Assembly (NCBI RefSeq): GCF_003339505.1
Contig: NZ_QPIW01000015.1
Location: forward strand, 62,001-126,000
Reading direction: 5' to 3'
DNA: 64,000 bases
From: Runella aurantiaca
GTDB lineage: Bacteria > Bacteroidota > Bacteroidia > Cytophagales > Spirosomataceae
The notes under the pieces are model-generated. The model was not told where the DNA came from. It was given only the letters and a program-made list of their open reading frames with translations, and did no database searches. Of this stretch, positions 53,783-62,288 are shown one piece after another. The translations under genes were made by a program, and so were the position numbers. Within the stretch, counting starts at the first letter, position 1. The number at the start of each line of letters is the position of its first letter.

Positions 53783-55675
53783 ATGGCAGAAGAAGTAAAG
53801 TACGACGAAAGCAGTATTAGGTCTCTTGATTGGAAGGAACATATTCGGCTCCGTCCAGGAATGTACATTGGAAAACTCGGCGATGGTTCCGCCGCAGATG
53901 ATGGCATATACGTGCTGGTCAAGGAAATCATCGACAACTCCATTGACGAGCACACCATGGGCTACGGAAAAGCCATAGAAATAAAAATCATGGACCACCG
54001 CGTCGAGGTTCGTGATTATGGTCGGGGCATTCCTTTGGGAAAATTGGTTGATTGTGTTTCCAAAATCAATACAGGGGGCAAATACGATTCAGGAGCCTTT
54101 CAAAAATCGGTCGGCCTTAATGGTGTAGGTACCAAAGCGGTCAATGCCCTTTCCAGTTATTTCAAAGTTCAGTCGTTTCGGGAGGGAAAAACCCGGTGGG
54201 TAGAGTTTCGCAAGGGGGAAATAACCGCAGAAGCACCAGAAGAAACAACAAGTCAGCGCAACGGCACGCACATGATTTTTGAACCTGATAATACCATTTT
54301 CAAAAATTACCACTACATCCCCCAGTTTCTGGAAAACCTCATTTGGAATTACTGCTACTTAAACGCTGGGCTAACCATTAATTTTAACGGGCAAAAGTTT
54401 TTTTCTCAAAATGGGCTATTAGACCTTTTGCGGAACAAAACCGACGAAGATGCCATTCGATATCCCATCATTCATCTGAAGGGCAATGATATTGAGATTG
54501 CGCTTACGCATGGCAACCAATACGGGGAAGAATATTATTCCTTCGTCAATGGTCAATACACCACTCAAGGGGGAACACACTTAGCGGCTTTTCGCCAATC
54601 GCTCGTCGATACTGTCCGCGAGCACTTTAACAAAGACTATGCGGTTGAAGATGTCCGGGCGTCCATCATCGCGGCCGTCAGTGTGCGGGTACAGGAGCCA
54701 GTATTCGAATCACAAACAAAAACCAAACTGGGTTCAAATAATATCTCTCCCGATTCCAACAGCCCCACCATCCGTACGTTTGTCAATGATTTTTTGAAAG
54801 CAAAGTTGGACAATTTTCTGCACATGAACCCCTCCGTACGGGAAGCCATGAAAAAGCGAATTGAACAGTCAGAACGTGAACGTAAAGAGTTGGCTGGGAT
54901 TAAAAAATTGGCGAATGACCGCGCCAAAAAGGCCAATTTGCACAACAAAAAGCTCCGCGATTGCCGAAATCACCTCCCCGATGTAAAATCGGAAGACCGC
55001 TACGAAACCACCCTTTTTATTACCGAAGGAGACTCGGCCAGCGGCTCAATTACCAAGTCTCGGAACGTACAAACGCAGGCCGTATTCAGCTTGCGAGGAA
55101 AGCCGCTCAACTGCTTCGGAATGACGAAAAAAGTGGTGTATGAAAATGAGGAATTTAACCTTCTTCAACACGCCCTCGACATTGAAGACGGTCTCGACAA
55201 CTTACGCTACAACCGCATTGTGATTGCCACCGACGCCGACGTAGACGGGATGCACATTCGTTTGCTGATGTTGACATTCTTCCTGCAATTTTTCCCCGAT
55301 TTGGTGCGTAATGGCCACGTGTATATTTTGCAAACACCTTTGTTTCGAGTACGTAATCCGCGCAATCACAAAGAAACCATTTATTGCTACAGCGATGAGG
55401 AGCGGCAGAAAGCCATCAAAAAACTCGGTGGTGGCAAAAAAGTAGAGATTACGCGATTTAAAGGTCTGGGTGAGATTTCTCCCGATGAATTCGGTCGGTT
55501 TATCGGAGAAAATATGCGTATTGAGCCCGTTATTTTGGACAAAGAAGCTACCATTCCCAAATTACTGAGTTATTATATGGGCAAAAACACCCCTGACCGT
55601 CAGCGATTTATCATTGACAACCTGCGAGTAGAAAAAGACATTCTGGAAGAGGAGCCCATAGCAGAGGTAGCGTAA
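53783..55675 (+). CDS. parE: DNA topoisomerase IV subunit B
   Basis: A 630-residue type IIA topoisomerase ATPase/TOPRIM subunit. GHKL ATPase motifs: [10 protein letters not shown] (Bergerat Glu/Asn, about 48-57), [11 protein letters not shown], and [14 protein letters not shown]. The transducer domain lies in the middle. [14 protein letters not shown] (about 416-423) and [10 protein letters not shown] (about 484-493). C-terminal [21 protein letters not shown]. The length and the absence of the long GyrB C-terminal insert favour ParE. The ParC partner is not in the window: the next gene is convergent gldG. It is monocistronic and ends in a strong terminator. Confidence 0.93.
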   Translation: MAEEVKYDESSIRSLDWKEHIRLRPGMYIGKLGDGSAADDGIYVLVKEIIDNSIDEHTMGYGKAIEIKIMDHRVEVRDYGRGIPLGKLVDCVSKINTGGKYDSGAFQKSVGLNGVGTKAVNALSSYFKVQSFREGKTRWVEFRKGEITAEAPEETTSQRNGTHMIFEPDNTIFKNYHYIPQFLENLIWNYCYLNAGLTINFNGQKFFSQNGLLDLLRNKTDEDAIRYPIIHLKGNDIEIALTHGNQYGEEYYSFVNGQYTTQGGTHLAAFRQSLVDTVREHFNKDYAVEDVRASIIAAVSVRVQEPVFESQTKTKLGSNNISPDSNSPTIRTFVNDFLKAKLDNFLHMNPSVREAMKKRIEQSERERKELAGIKKLANDRAKKANLHNKKLRDCRNHLPDVKSEDRYETTLFITEGDSASGSITKSRNVQTQAVFSLRGKPLNCFGMTKKVVYENEEFNLLQHALDIEDGLDNLRYNRIVIATDADVDGMHIRLLMLTFFLQFFPDLVRNGHVYILQTPLFRVRNPRNHKETIYCYSDEERQKAIKKLGGGKKVEITRFKGLGEISPDEFGRFIGENMRIEPVILDKEATIPKLLSYYMGKNTPDRQRFIIDNLRVEKDILEEEPIAEVA

Positions 55676-55685
55676 CTCGCACATC

Positions 55686-55728
55686 ATTAAAAAAGGCTCG
55701 GCAACATTTTTACCGAGCCTTTTTTAAT
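55686..55728. terminator. Bidirectional terminator between parE and gldG
   Basis: Perfect 16-bp stem (55686-55701 with 55713-55728), 11-base loop, A6/T6 ends on both strands. It begins 11 bp after the parE stop and lies 13 bp past the gldG stop. Confidence 0.92.
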
Positions 55729-55740
55729 GTCTTTACCCAT

Positions 55741-57375
55741 TTATCCAGTGGCATATTTACGCTTCCTAATCCATTGCCAAACTCCTCCCAAAAGCCCGAT
55801 TAGCACCAAGGGAGCCAATAGATTAAGCAATTGCCATTGAGTCCGCTCTTCCTTCAACCTGATTTTATCCAACGGACGCAGGGTTACCTGTTTATTTCGC
55901 GCCGTAATCAATCCTTCCGAATCCATCAGGTAATCAATGGCGTACAATACAAAATCTTTGTTGGCAAAGGTTTTCCCCGACAAACGGTCATACCCCAACG
56001 GAAAAGGCACATCCCGAGCGTAGTCAATGTCATTGATCAACATATCACCGTCAGAAACGACCAATATTTTGGCGGGTTTTCCCTTGCCCACAAAAGAACT
56101 CATGCGTGGGTCTTTGGGAAGAAGACGGTTGTTGTAAAGCGACGAAAAAGACCCTTCCAACAGCAGAGCTACATTTTTTACACCCGCATTGTATTCTCTC
56201 GGGTCTGGTTGTTGACGCGCTTCATTGTAGGCCACCAATGCTGGCGCTTTTAGAAGCTTGGTATATTGGGAAGTAAGCAAAAGAGGTGTTTTGACAATGC
56301 CAGGCGCATCGACGGTATCAATACTACTAGCAAAACGCGTGTAAACAGCATCTAAATTTCGGACAATCGGGTGTTTGCCAAAATTATTAATCAACGGAAA
56401 AAACCGCCATGGCATGGGTTTAATCTGAGGTTTATCGCCCATGTTGCCTACATTGAGCGGAAGCAAGGCACAACTTAGGTCTTTGATAAGATTTTGATTG
56501 ATGCGGCATCCATACTTGAACAGCAAATCATCCAAATTCAGCGCCGAGGGCTGGGCGAATGTACCTTCCAAACTAACACTGTCGACCCGCGCCCCGTCGG
56601 CAAAAAGCACTAATTTTCCGCCCCGCATCACAAATTGATCAAGTCGGTATTTTTCATCTTCCGTAAAGGGCAAGTCAGGTTTGGGAATGATTAGTAAATC
56701 GCCTTTTTCCCAAGAGTCAGGATTCTGAACGTCGAAGTACAAATCATAGTTTTGTTGGAGTGTAGCCAACAAATCTGAAAAACGCGGCGGGGGTACTTTG
56801 GTATGCCCCACCAAAATACCAATACGTTTGTGTTCCTTGAGCGTCAGCCGACGAATGGCCGAAGCCAGTTCAAACTCCACTCCTTCATACGACTGATTCA
56901 GCCGTTCTTCGGGGGAAGCAGATTGATTTCCCTTCAACAATTGGACGGGATATTCTTTGCCTTCATAAACCAACATGGCTCCCGGAAATACCAAGCGCTC
57001 GGTGCGTTTTCCATCTTCATTGGCAAACAAATTGGTTGGAATAAGACCTTTTTGCGTTAACTCTTCCTGTAATTTTGGGTCGTTGGGTTCAATAAAACGA
57101 TAGGCGATATTGGCACCTGCATAATCAGAAAACGACTCAAGGGTTTCCTGAATCGCGCGTTCGAGCCGTTCAAATCCAGCGGGAAAATCACCTGTCAAAT
57201 AGACTTTTACCACCACTTGTCCGTCCAGATTTTGGAGCAATCGTTTGGTGGCATCCGAAATGGAATACCGTTTTTCTTCCGTCAAATCCCACCGAAAAAA
57301 GACAAAAGAGGCCAAGACATTTAACCCGACAAGTGCAATCAGAAAAACCGCGATTTTGATAATTCGTTGTTTCAT
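55741..57375 (-). CDS. gldG: Gliding motility ABC transporter substrate-binding-like protein GldG
   Basis: A 544-residue protein. An N-terminal helix (about 7-27) is followed by FFRWDLTEEKRYSISDATKRLL and a DUF4350/ABC_transp_aux-type soluble domain, including RIGILVGHTKVPPPRF, YRLDQFVMRGGKLVLFADG and PAKILVVSDGDMLIN. A C-terminal helix lies at about 515-533, before WIRKRKY. This matches GldG, which with GldF and GldA forms an ABC transporter needed for gliding in Flavobacterium. The GldF permease, usually directly upstream, is absent here: the upstream gene is a DUF486 protein 45 bp away. Confidence 0.9.
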   Translation of the reverse strand: MKQRIIKIAVFLIALVGLNVLASFVFFRWDLTEEKRYSISDATKRLLQNLDGQVVVKVYLTGDFPAGFERLERAIQETLESFSDYAGANIAYRFIEPNDPKLQEELTQKGLIPTNLFANEDGKRTERLVFPGAMLVYEGKEYPVQLLKGNQSASPEERLNQSYEGVEFELASAIRRLTLKEHKRIGILVGHTKVPPPRFSDLLATLQQNYDLYFDVQNPDSWEKGDLLIIPKPDLPFTEDEKYRLDQFVMRGGKLVLFADGARVDSVSLEGTFAQPSALNLDDLLFKYGCRINQNLIKDLSCALLPLNVGNMGDKPQIKPMPWRFFPLINNFGKHPIVRNLDAVYTRFASSIDTVDAPGIVKTPLLLTSQYTKLLKAPALVAYNEARQQPDPREYNAGVKNVALLLEGSFSSLYNNRLLPKDPRMSSFVGKGKPAKILVVSDGDMLINDIDYARDVPFPLGYDRLSGKTFANKDFVLYAIDYLMDSEGLITARNKQVTLRPLDKIRLKEERTQWQLLNLLAPLVLIGLLGGVWQWIRKRKYATG

Positions 57376-57420
57376 TCAAAAACGAATAAGCAATTGATAA
57401 TTAATTATTTGAAAAAGAAG

Positions 57421-57750
57421 TTACCATTTTTTGAAAATAAAAAAGACGGCCAAAACAATGAAGCCAAAGCCTACTAAATAATTCCACCGCACTTCTTCTT
57501 TGAGGTAAATAACGGCAAAACCCACAAAGACGGTTAAGCTGACTACCTCCTGAATGGTTTTGAGCTCAAAAGCATTGAATTCATACGACCCAATCCGGTT
57601 GGCGGGAACGGCGATACAATATTCAAAAAACGCAATGAGCCAACTAATCAAAATCACTTTCCAGAGGGAGGTTTCTTTGTATTTCAAATGCCAATACCAA
57701 GCCGTGGTCATAAACAGGTTTGATAAAAACAGCAACAATGTGGTACGCAT
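57421..57750 (-). CDS. DUF486 (DMT-like) small membrane protein
   Basis: A 109-residue protein with four hydrophobic helices. The start MRTTLLLFLSNLFMTTAWYWHLK and the central ISWLIAFFEYCIAVPANRIG are the hallmarks of DUF486, a small DMT-superfamily protein. It ends VFFIFKKW. The ATG at 57750 is chosen because it lies 29 bp from an exact -7 box (57779-57786); a longer frame adds 24 residues across that box. Function unknown. It is upstream of gldG and may be cotranscribed with it (45-bp gap). Confidence 0.85.
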   Translation of the reverse strand: MRTTLLLFLSNLFMTTAWYWHLKYKETSLWKVILISWLIAFFEYCIAVPANRIGSYEFNAFELKTIQEVVSLTVFVGFAVIYLKEEVRWNYLVGFGFIVLAVFFIFKKW

Positions 57751-57778
57751 AACAAAGCTATAGGTAATGATTTTAGGA

Positions 57779-57786
57779 CAAAGATA
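57779..57786 (-). promoter_or_regulatory. Candidate -7 box (TATCTTTG) for the DUF486/gldG genes
   Basis: Exact TAnnTTTG match on the minus strand, 29 bp from the ATG at 57750, and just downstream of the terminator of the preceding gene. The identical distance is seen at 59838. Confidence 0.45.
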
Positions 57787-57795
57787 CCATAAAGA

Positions 57796-57833
57796 AAAAG
57801 CGTTAGCTGATTTTCTGACCAACTAACGCTTTT
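57796..57833 (-). terminator. Terminator of the NagB-LmbE fusion gene
   Basis: Perfect 11-bp stem (57796-57806 with 57823-57833), 16-base loop. The minus-strand transcript ends its stem in CTTTT and continues into a T-rich run. It lies 30 bp past the stop at 57863. Confidence 0.75.
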
Positions 57834-57862
57834 CTCTATGTAAAATTTCACAAAATCACTTT

Positions 57863-59809
57863 CTAAAAATGCCAACGCACAAATGCTTCCATGGCTTCAT
57901 ACTCCGCTAAGCCCAGTTGGTCATAGAGAAGCGCTGTTCCGCTGTTGCGCTCTTCGGCACGCTGCCAAAATTCACGAGAGTCTTCTCCCTGAAACACCAC
58001 GCCGTCTTTCTGCGATTGGTGTTTGAAAATTCCGTAGCGTTTTTTGACAACCTGATCGGGGCTCATCGGAACCGCCATTTCAATTTCGTGAATATCCCAC
58101 TCCGCCCAGGCACCGCGATACAGCCACACCCAGCAGTCTTTCATAAAGTTTTTGTGCTTGAGCTGCTTCAACGCCGCCTCAATTGCATCCCAGCACACTT
58201 TGTGCGTACCGTGCGGGTCGGCAAAATCGCCAGCGGCGTAGATTTGGTGAGGTTTTACTTCTTCAATCAAATCGGCAATAATTTTAACATCTGCTTCACT
58301 AATGCCTTTTTTCTGAATCGTTCCTGTTTCGTAGAAGGGCATGTCAAGGAAATGAAAATGCTCTGTTCCCACAAAACGGCAGGTAGCCTTGGCTTCTCCG
58401 CGACGAATCAGCCCTTTTACGTATCGAACTTCAGAGGTGTCAATCTCGCTGTCTTTTTTCTGCTTCAAAAACGCCTTGGCATCGTTAAATATCTGCATTG
58501 CGGCCTGACTTTCAATTCCAAATTTGTGGTTATAGTCCACCACAAAATCAATGAAACGAAACGCCTCATCATCGGCTACGGCAATATTTCCCGAGGTTTG
58601 ATAGGCTACGTGAACTTCATGACCCTGATCAACCAACCGCTGGAAAGTACCTCCCATCGAAATAATATCATCGTCGGGGTGCGGGCTGAAAATAATAACC
58701 CGTTTTTTGGCAGGAAGCGCCCGTTCAGGACGGTGGGTATCATCGGCATTGGGTTTGCCGCCCGGCCATCCCGTAATGGTATGTTGTAATTGGTTGAAAA
58801 CGTTGATGTTAATATCGTAGGCTGAACCATGAGCGGCCAGCATATCGCTCATCCCGTTGTCGTTGTAATCTTTGGTGGTAAGCTTCAAGATAGGCTTTTG
58901 CAGCGTAAACGACAAGTGAGTTACGGCCTTCTTAATCATTGAGTTATCCCACTCTACGGTATCCACCAACCACGGTGTTTTTACGCGGGTCAGGTCGTTG
59001 GCGGCTCTTTCGTCCACAAAAAAGGCCACATTGGGATGCGCCTGCAAATACGACGCTGGCACTAATTCCGTTACTGGCCCTTCGACTGCTGCCTTAATCA
59101 TGGGCGCTTTGCGCTCACCCCATGCCAACAACACCACTCGTTTGGCATTGATGATGGAAGCTACTCCCATGGTGATGGCTTTTTTGGGCACTTGGTGTAG
59201 CCCACCAAATTCCATGGCCGCCGCCGCACGGGTCGAGTGGTCGAGCGTCATCAAACGGGTACGGGAATTGATTAATGAACCTGGCTCGTTAAAACCGATG
59301 TGCCCATTTCCTCCAATCCCAAGCAACTGAAAATCAATACCTCCCATGGCATTGATTTTGTTGTCATAACGATGGGCAAAATCGGCAATCATCGTTGCTG
59401 GAACGGTACCATCAGGGATGAAATAATTCTCCTGCGGAATATCCACGTGGTCAAAAAGCTGCTCCCGCATGAAGCGAACATAACTGTGAATCGAATCCGG
59501 CTGCATGGGATAGTACTCGTCTAAGTTGAACGAAATTACGTTCTTAAAACTTAGTCCTTCTTCCCTGTGCATTTTGATGAGCTGCGCATAAACCGTTTTG
59601 GGCGACGAGCCCGTTGCCAGACCTAACACGCAAGGTTTACCTTCTTTTTGCTTGCTGCGAATCAAATCAGCAATCTCTTTTGCCACCGCCGCAGATGCAT
59701 CTTTGGCATTAGCGTATATCTGCGTTGGAATCTTTTCGTAGGTAATGGCTTGACCTACAATACCGCTATTAGCGGTTTGGGCTTGAATCATTAAAGGTTC
59801 AGTAATCAT
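57863..59809 (-). CDS. nagB: Glucosamine-6-phosphate deaminase fused to LmbE/PIG-L-type deacetylase domain
   Basis: A 648-residue two-domain protein. Residues about 25-280 are NagB-like: LGLATGSSPKTVY (phosphate loop), NLDEYYPM with the catalytic Asp, and GIGGNGHIGFNEPGS with the active-site His. Residues about 370-630 are a PIG-L domain: VIIFSPHPDDDIISMGGT (the zinc motif) and a second zinc-region AAGDFADPHGTH. NagB converts GlcN6P to Fru6P and ammonia. The second domain may deacetylate an N-acetylamino sugar, so one polypeptide could combine deacetylation and deamination (inference). The ATG at 59809 is chosen; a later Met at 59791 is possible. It lies 78 bp after cutC with its own -7 box. 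Confidence 0.9.
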   Translation of the reverse strand: MITEPLMIQAQTANSGIVGQAITYEKIPTQIYANAKDASAAVAKEIADLIRSKQKEGKPCVLGLATGSSPKTVYAQLIKMHREEGLSFKNVISFNLDEYYPMQPDSIHSYVRFMREQLFDHVDIPQENYFIPDGTVPATMIADFAHRYDNKINAMGGIDFQLLGIGGNGHIGFNEPGSLINSRTRLMTLDHSTRAAAAMEFGGLHQVPKKAITMGVASIINAKRVVLLAWGERKAPMIKAAVEGPVTELVPASYLQAHPNVAFFVDERAANDLTRVKTPWLVDTVEWDNSMIKKAVTHLSFTLQKPILKLTTKDYNDNGMSDMLAAHGSAYDININVFNQLQHTITGWPGGKPNADDTHRPERALPAKKRVIIFSPHPDDDIISMGGTFQRLVDQGHEVHVAYQTSGNIAVADDEAFRFIDFVVDYNHKFGIESQAAMQIFNDAKAFLKQKKDSEIDTSEVRYVKGLIRRGEAKATCRFVGTEHFHFLDMPFYETGTIQKKGISEADVKIIADLIEEVKPHQIYAAGDFADPHGTHKVCWDAIEAALKQLKHKNFMKDCWVWLYRGAWAEWDIHEIEMAVPMSPDQVVKKRYGIFKHQSQKDGVVFQGEDSREFWQRAEERNSGTALLYDQLGLAEYEAMEAFVRWHF

Positions 59810-59837
59810 GATCAAGAAAAAATGTGATTTTTGCGTC

Positions 59838-59845
59838 CAAAGGTA
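59838..59845 (-). promoter_or_regulatory. Candidate -7 box (TACCTTTG) for the NagB-LmbE gene
   Basis: Exact TAnnTTTG match on the minus strand, 29 bp upstream of the ATG at 59809. No matching -33 TTG at a usual distance was found. Confidence 0.45.
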
Positions 59846-59887
59846 GCTACTTGTAAGATAATTAGCGAGTTAAATTAATAAAAAAAT

Positions 59888-60637
59888 TTAAAAATTGACT
59901 TTTTCTTCACCCAACCGCTCAATTAACCTCTTAATATTCGCCTCATTTGTATAGATAATTTCGTGTTCATCCGCTGGTAAAACAGATGCCATACTTACCC
60001 CTTGTTTATGATAAGTCATTGCTCCTTGTCTGACTGCTTTTCCCGTTAAATGTAAGGCGTTTGCTCCTGTCTTAGCTAAAAGCACTGCATTGTCAGCATT
60101 TACGCCACTCCCCGCCATTATTTCTATTCTTCCCTTTGATTTCTCCACCAGTTGACCGATTAACTCCTTGCCTTCTATCGCCGTATTTTGTTGACCCGAG
60201 GTCAATATACGCTCGGCCCCTGTTTCAATAATCGCCTCCAATGCCTCCAAAGGATCGGAAGCCACATCAAAAGCCCGGTGGAAAGTTACGCCCATGGGCT
60301 TAGCCAGAGCAACCAATGCTTTTGTCTGTTCAATATCAACTCGTCCGTCAGGCTCCAATAATCCAAACACTACACCGTCAACACCTCTTTTTTTTGCGGC
60401 CAAAATATCCAGGCGCATTACTTCAAGTTCTTCTTCATTATAGCAAAAATCGCCTCCGCGCGGACGAATCATGACGTATAACTGGATGGAAAGCACAGAC
60501 CGAGCCCGTTGAATCAGCCCATAACTTGGCGTGGTTCCCCCTTCATATAAGCCTCCGCACAACTCTACCCGGTGCGCACCCGCTTGTTGGGCATTTAAAC
60601 AAGATTCTATCGAAAAAGCACAAACTTCAACTTGCAT
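59888..60637 (-). CDS. cutC: Copper homeostasis protein CutC family
   Basis: A 249-residue TIM-barrel protein. Seen: the N-terminal MQVEVCAFSIESCLNAQ, AHRVELCGGLYEGGTTPS, and the central VMIRPRGGDFCYNEEEL, then GVVFGLLEPDGRVD, HRAFDVASDP, and ILTSGQQNTA, all hallmarks of CutC. A role in copper homeostasis is named for the family, but the biochemical function is unproven. The ATG at 60637 is chosen over a TTG two codons upstream. It is 78 bp upstream of the amino-sugar deaminase gene and may share its transcript. Confidence 0.93.
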   Translation of the reverse strand: MQVEVCAFSIESCLNAQQAGAHRVELCGGLYEGGTTPSYGLIQRARSVLSIQLYVMIRPRGGDFCYNEEELEVMRLDILAAKKRGVDGVVFGLLEPDGRVDIEQTKALVALAKPMGVTFHRAFDVASDPLEALEAIIETGAERILTSGQQNTAIEGKELIGQLVEKSKGRIEIMAGSGVNADNAVLLAKTGANALHLTGKAVRQGAMTYHKQGVSMASVLPADEHEIIYTNEANIKRLIERLGEEKVNF

Positions 60638-60710
60638 AAGCAAAGGATTAAATTCAAAATGAGAACAAGTCCAAAATTAGAATAACAACTCGACTCTTTT
60701 GAGGTCTAAA

Positions 60711-60718
60711 CAAAGATA
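60711..60718 (-). promoter_or_regulatory. Candidate -7 box (TATCTTTG) upstream of cutC
   Basis: Exact TAnnTTTG match on the minus strand, 74 bp upstream of the cutC ATG in the 244-bp divergent region. A TTG lies 14 bp further upstream (complement of 60733-60735), shorter than the usual spacing. Nothing else is recognisable in this intergenic stretch. Confidence 0.4.
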
Positions 60719-60881
60719 TTAAATACCCCACCCAATTGGAATATTTATTAGCATCTCTCCCCATTTTATACATATCCCTGAAAATCAACAAAGTAATGTA
60801 TTAGATTATTAAACCTTTTTTGTCCAATTTTGTCAATACATTTTACCAATACCATCTACTTGAACGTTAAAAACTACTCTT

Positions 60882-62264
60882 ATGCCTGTTTGGGATATAT
60901 CAAACGCTAAACATCTGCTTTCTCGGTGTTTATTTGGCTATTCTCGCAAAGATTTGGAGCAAGCGTTATCTTACCCAACGCTTGAGGAGTTTGTGGAGAA
61001 ATCACTTTTAGCTTCGCTTCCACTCCCCTCTCCTCCTGGTGATTGGGTCAACGAAAACCCCGTTGCCAACAATGGCACGGTCGACGGCGACCGTTATCGA
61101 AGTATGACCTACTGGTGGTATAACCAACAACTAGGAGAAAAGCTGAATATGCGGGAAAAAATGGTATTATTTTGGCATAATCATTTTGTTTCAGAGCGTG
61201 ACAAGGTCAATTTTCCACAGCACATGTACCGACAAAATACGCTTTTTAGGCGCAGTGCATGGGGCAACTTCCGGCAACTGACCAAAGACGTCACCATTGA
61301 CCCCGCCATGCTTATTTATTTGGACGGCCGCCTAAGCAACGGCAATACGCCCAACGAAAACTACGCTCGTGAGTTGATGGAGCTGTTTACTTTGGGAATT
61401 GGCAATTATACGGAAACCGACGTCAAGCAAGCCGCTTTGGCACTTACTGGCTGGCAAGTAAACGGTTTAAATGCCACCTTCAACCCCAACCGTTTTTCGA
61501 ACACTACGAAGACTTTTTTGGGCAAAACAGGCAATTTCTCCTACGGTGATATTGTCGACATCATTTTGGAAAAACCACAAGCGGCCGAGTTTATATGCCA
61601 GAAACTTTACAAAGAATTTATTTTCTATAAGCCCAACGAAAGTTTTGTGAAGCAAATGGCCGATATTTTTCTTAAAAACAACTACGAAGTTCGGCCTGTC
61701 TTATCTTTCATGCTTACCAACGACGAGTTTTATAAAACCGATTACAAAGGCGCAAAAATCAAAAGCCCGATGGAGACGACCATTGGTATTTTAAAAGCTT
61801 TTGACATGATACCTGCGCAAATGAACCCTACCGCCGACTGGGCCTATGTATATACGCAATCACAGGCGCTGCAACAGCAACTCTTTTTCCCTCCGAGCGT
61901 TCAGGGATGGGTAGGACAACGCGACTGGATTAACTCCACCACATTTGTTGTAAGAGGCGGATTTTCTGACAACGTGGTCAATATGATGGGTAATGCGCGA
62001 GCGGTTCAATTCAAAAACATAAGTGCGCCCGTTGATTACGCCCGCTCATACAAAACCTCCGAAGATGCCGTAAAATTTGTTGACGATGTCGTGACGCTCT
62101 TTTTACAATTTCCACTCAGTGCGCAGAAAAAAGACGCACTCGTAAGAACACTCCTCGGCGGTACTATTTTGGCCAATTGGTCTACCAGCACGCCGGGCGC
62201 TGATGTTCAACTCAAAGTTTTTTTTAAGGCTGTAATGCGGCTCCCTGAGTTTCAACTTGCCTAG
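60882..62264 (+). CDS. DUF1800 family protein
   Basis: A 460-residue DUF1800 protein. Landmarks: AKHLLSRCLFGYSRKDLEQA at the start, REKMVLFWHNHFVSERDKV, LIYLDGRLSNGNTPNENYARELMELFTLGIGNYTE (the family's most conserved NExxARE stretch), and PPSVQGWVGQRDWIN. No signal peptide is evident, although most such proteins are found with secreted DUF1501 partners. It is followed after 24 bp by a DUF1501 gene, the usual partner. Function is unknown. I chose the ATG at 60882; no alternative start in the region adds a signal. Confidence 0.92.
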   Translation: MPVWDISNAKHLLSRCLFGYSRKDLEQALSYPTLEEFVEKSLLASLPLPSPPGDWVNENPVANNGTVDGDRYRSMTYWWYNQQLGEKLNMREKMVLFWHNHFVSERDKVNFPQHMYRQNTLFRRSAWGNFRQLTKDVTIDPAMLIYLDGRLSNGNTPNENYARELMELFTLGIGNYTETDVKQAALALTGWQVNGLNATFNPNRFSNTTKTFLGKTGNFSYGDIVDIILEKPQAAEFICQKLYKEFIFYKPNESFVKQMADIFLKNNYEVRPVLSFMLTNDEFYKTDYKGAKIKSPMETTIGILKAFDMIPAQMNPTADWAYVYTQSQALQQQLFFPPSVQGWVGQRDWINSTTFVVRGGFSDNVVNMMGNARAVQFKNISAPVDYARSYKTSEDAVKFVDDVVTLFLQFPLSAQKKDALVRTLLGGTILANWSTSTPGADVQLKVFFKAVMRLPEFQLA

Positions 62265-62288
62265 TTCTTTATCCAAAACGTAAAAAAC

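Noticed and set aside
57917-58789. 290-codon plus-strand frame opposite the NagB-LmbE gene
   Set aside because: It is an antisense shadow: the minus-strand protein has all expected catalytic motifs, and the plus-strand translation has none.
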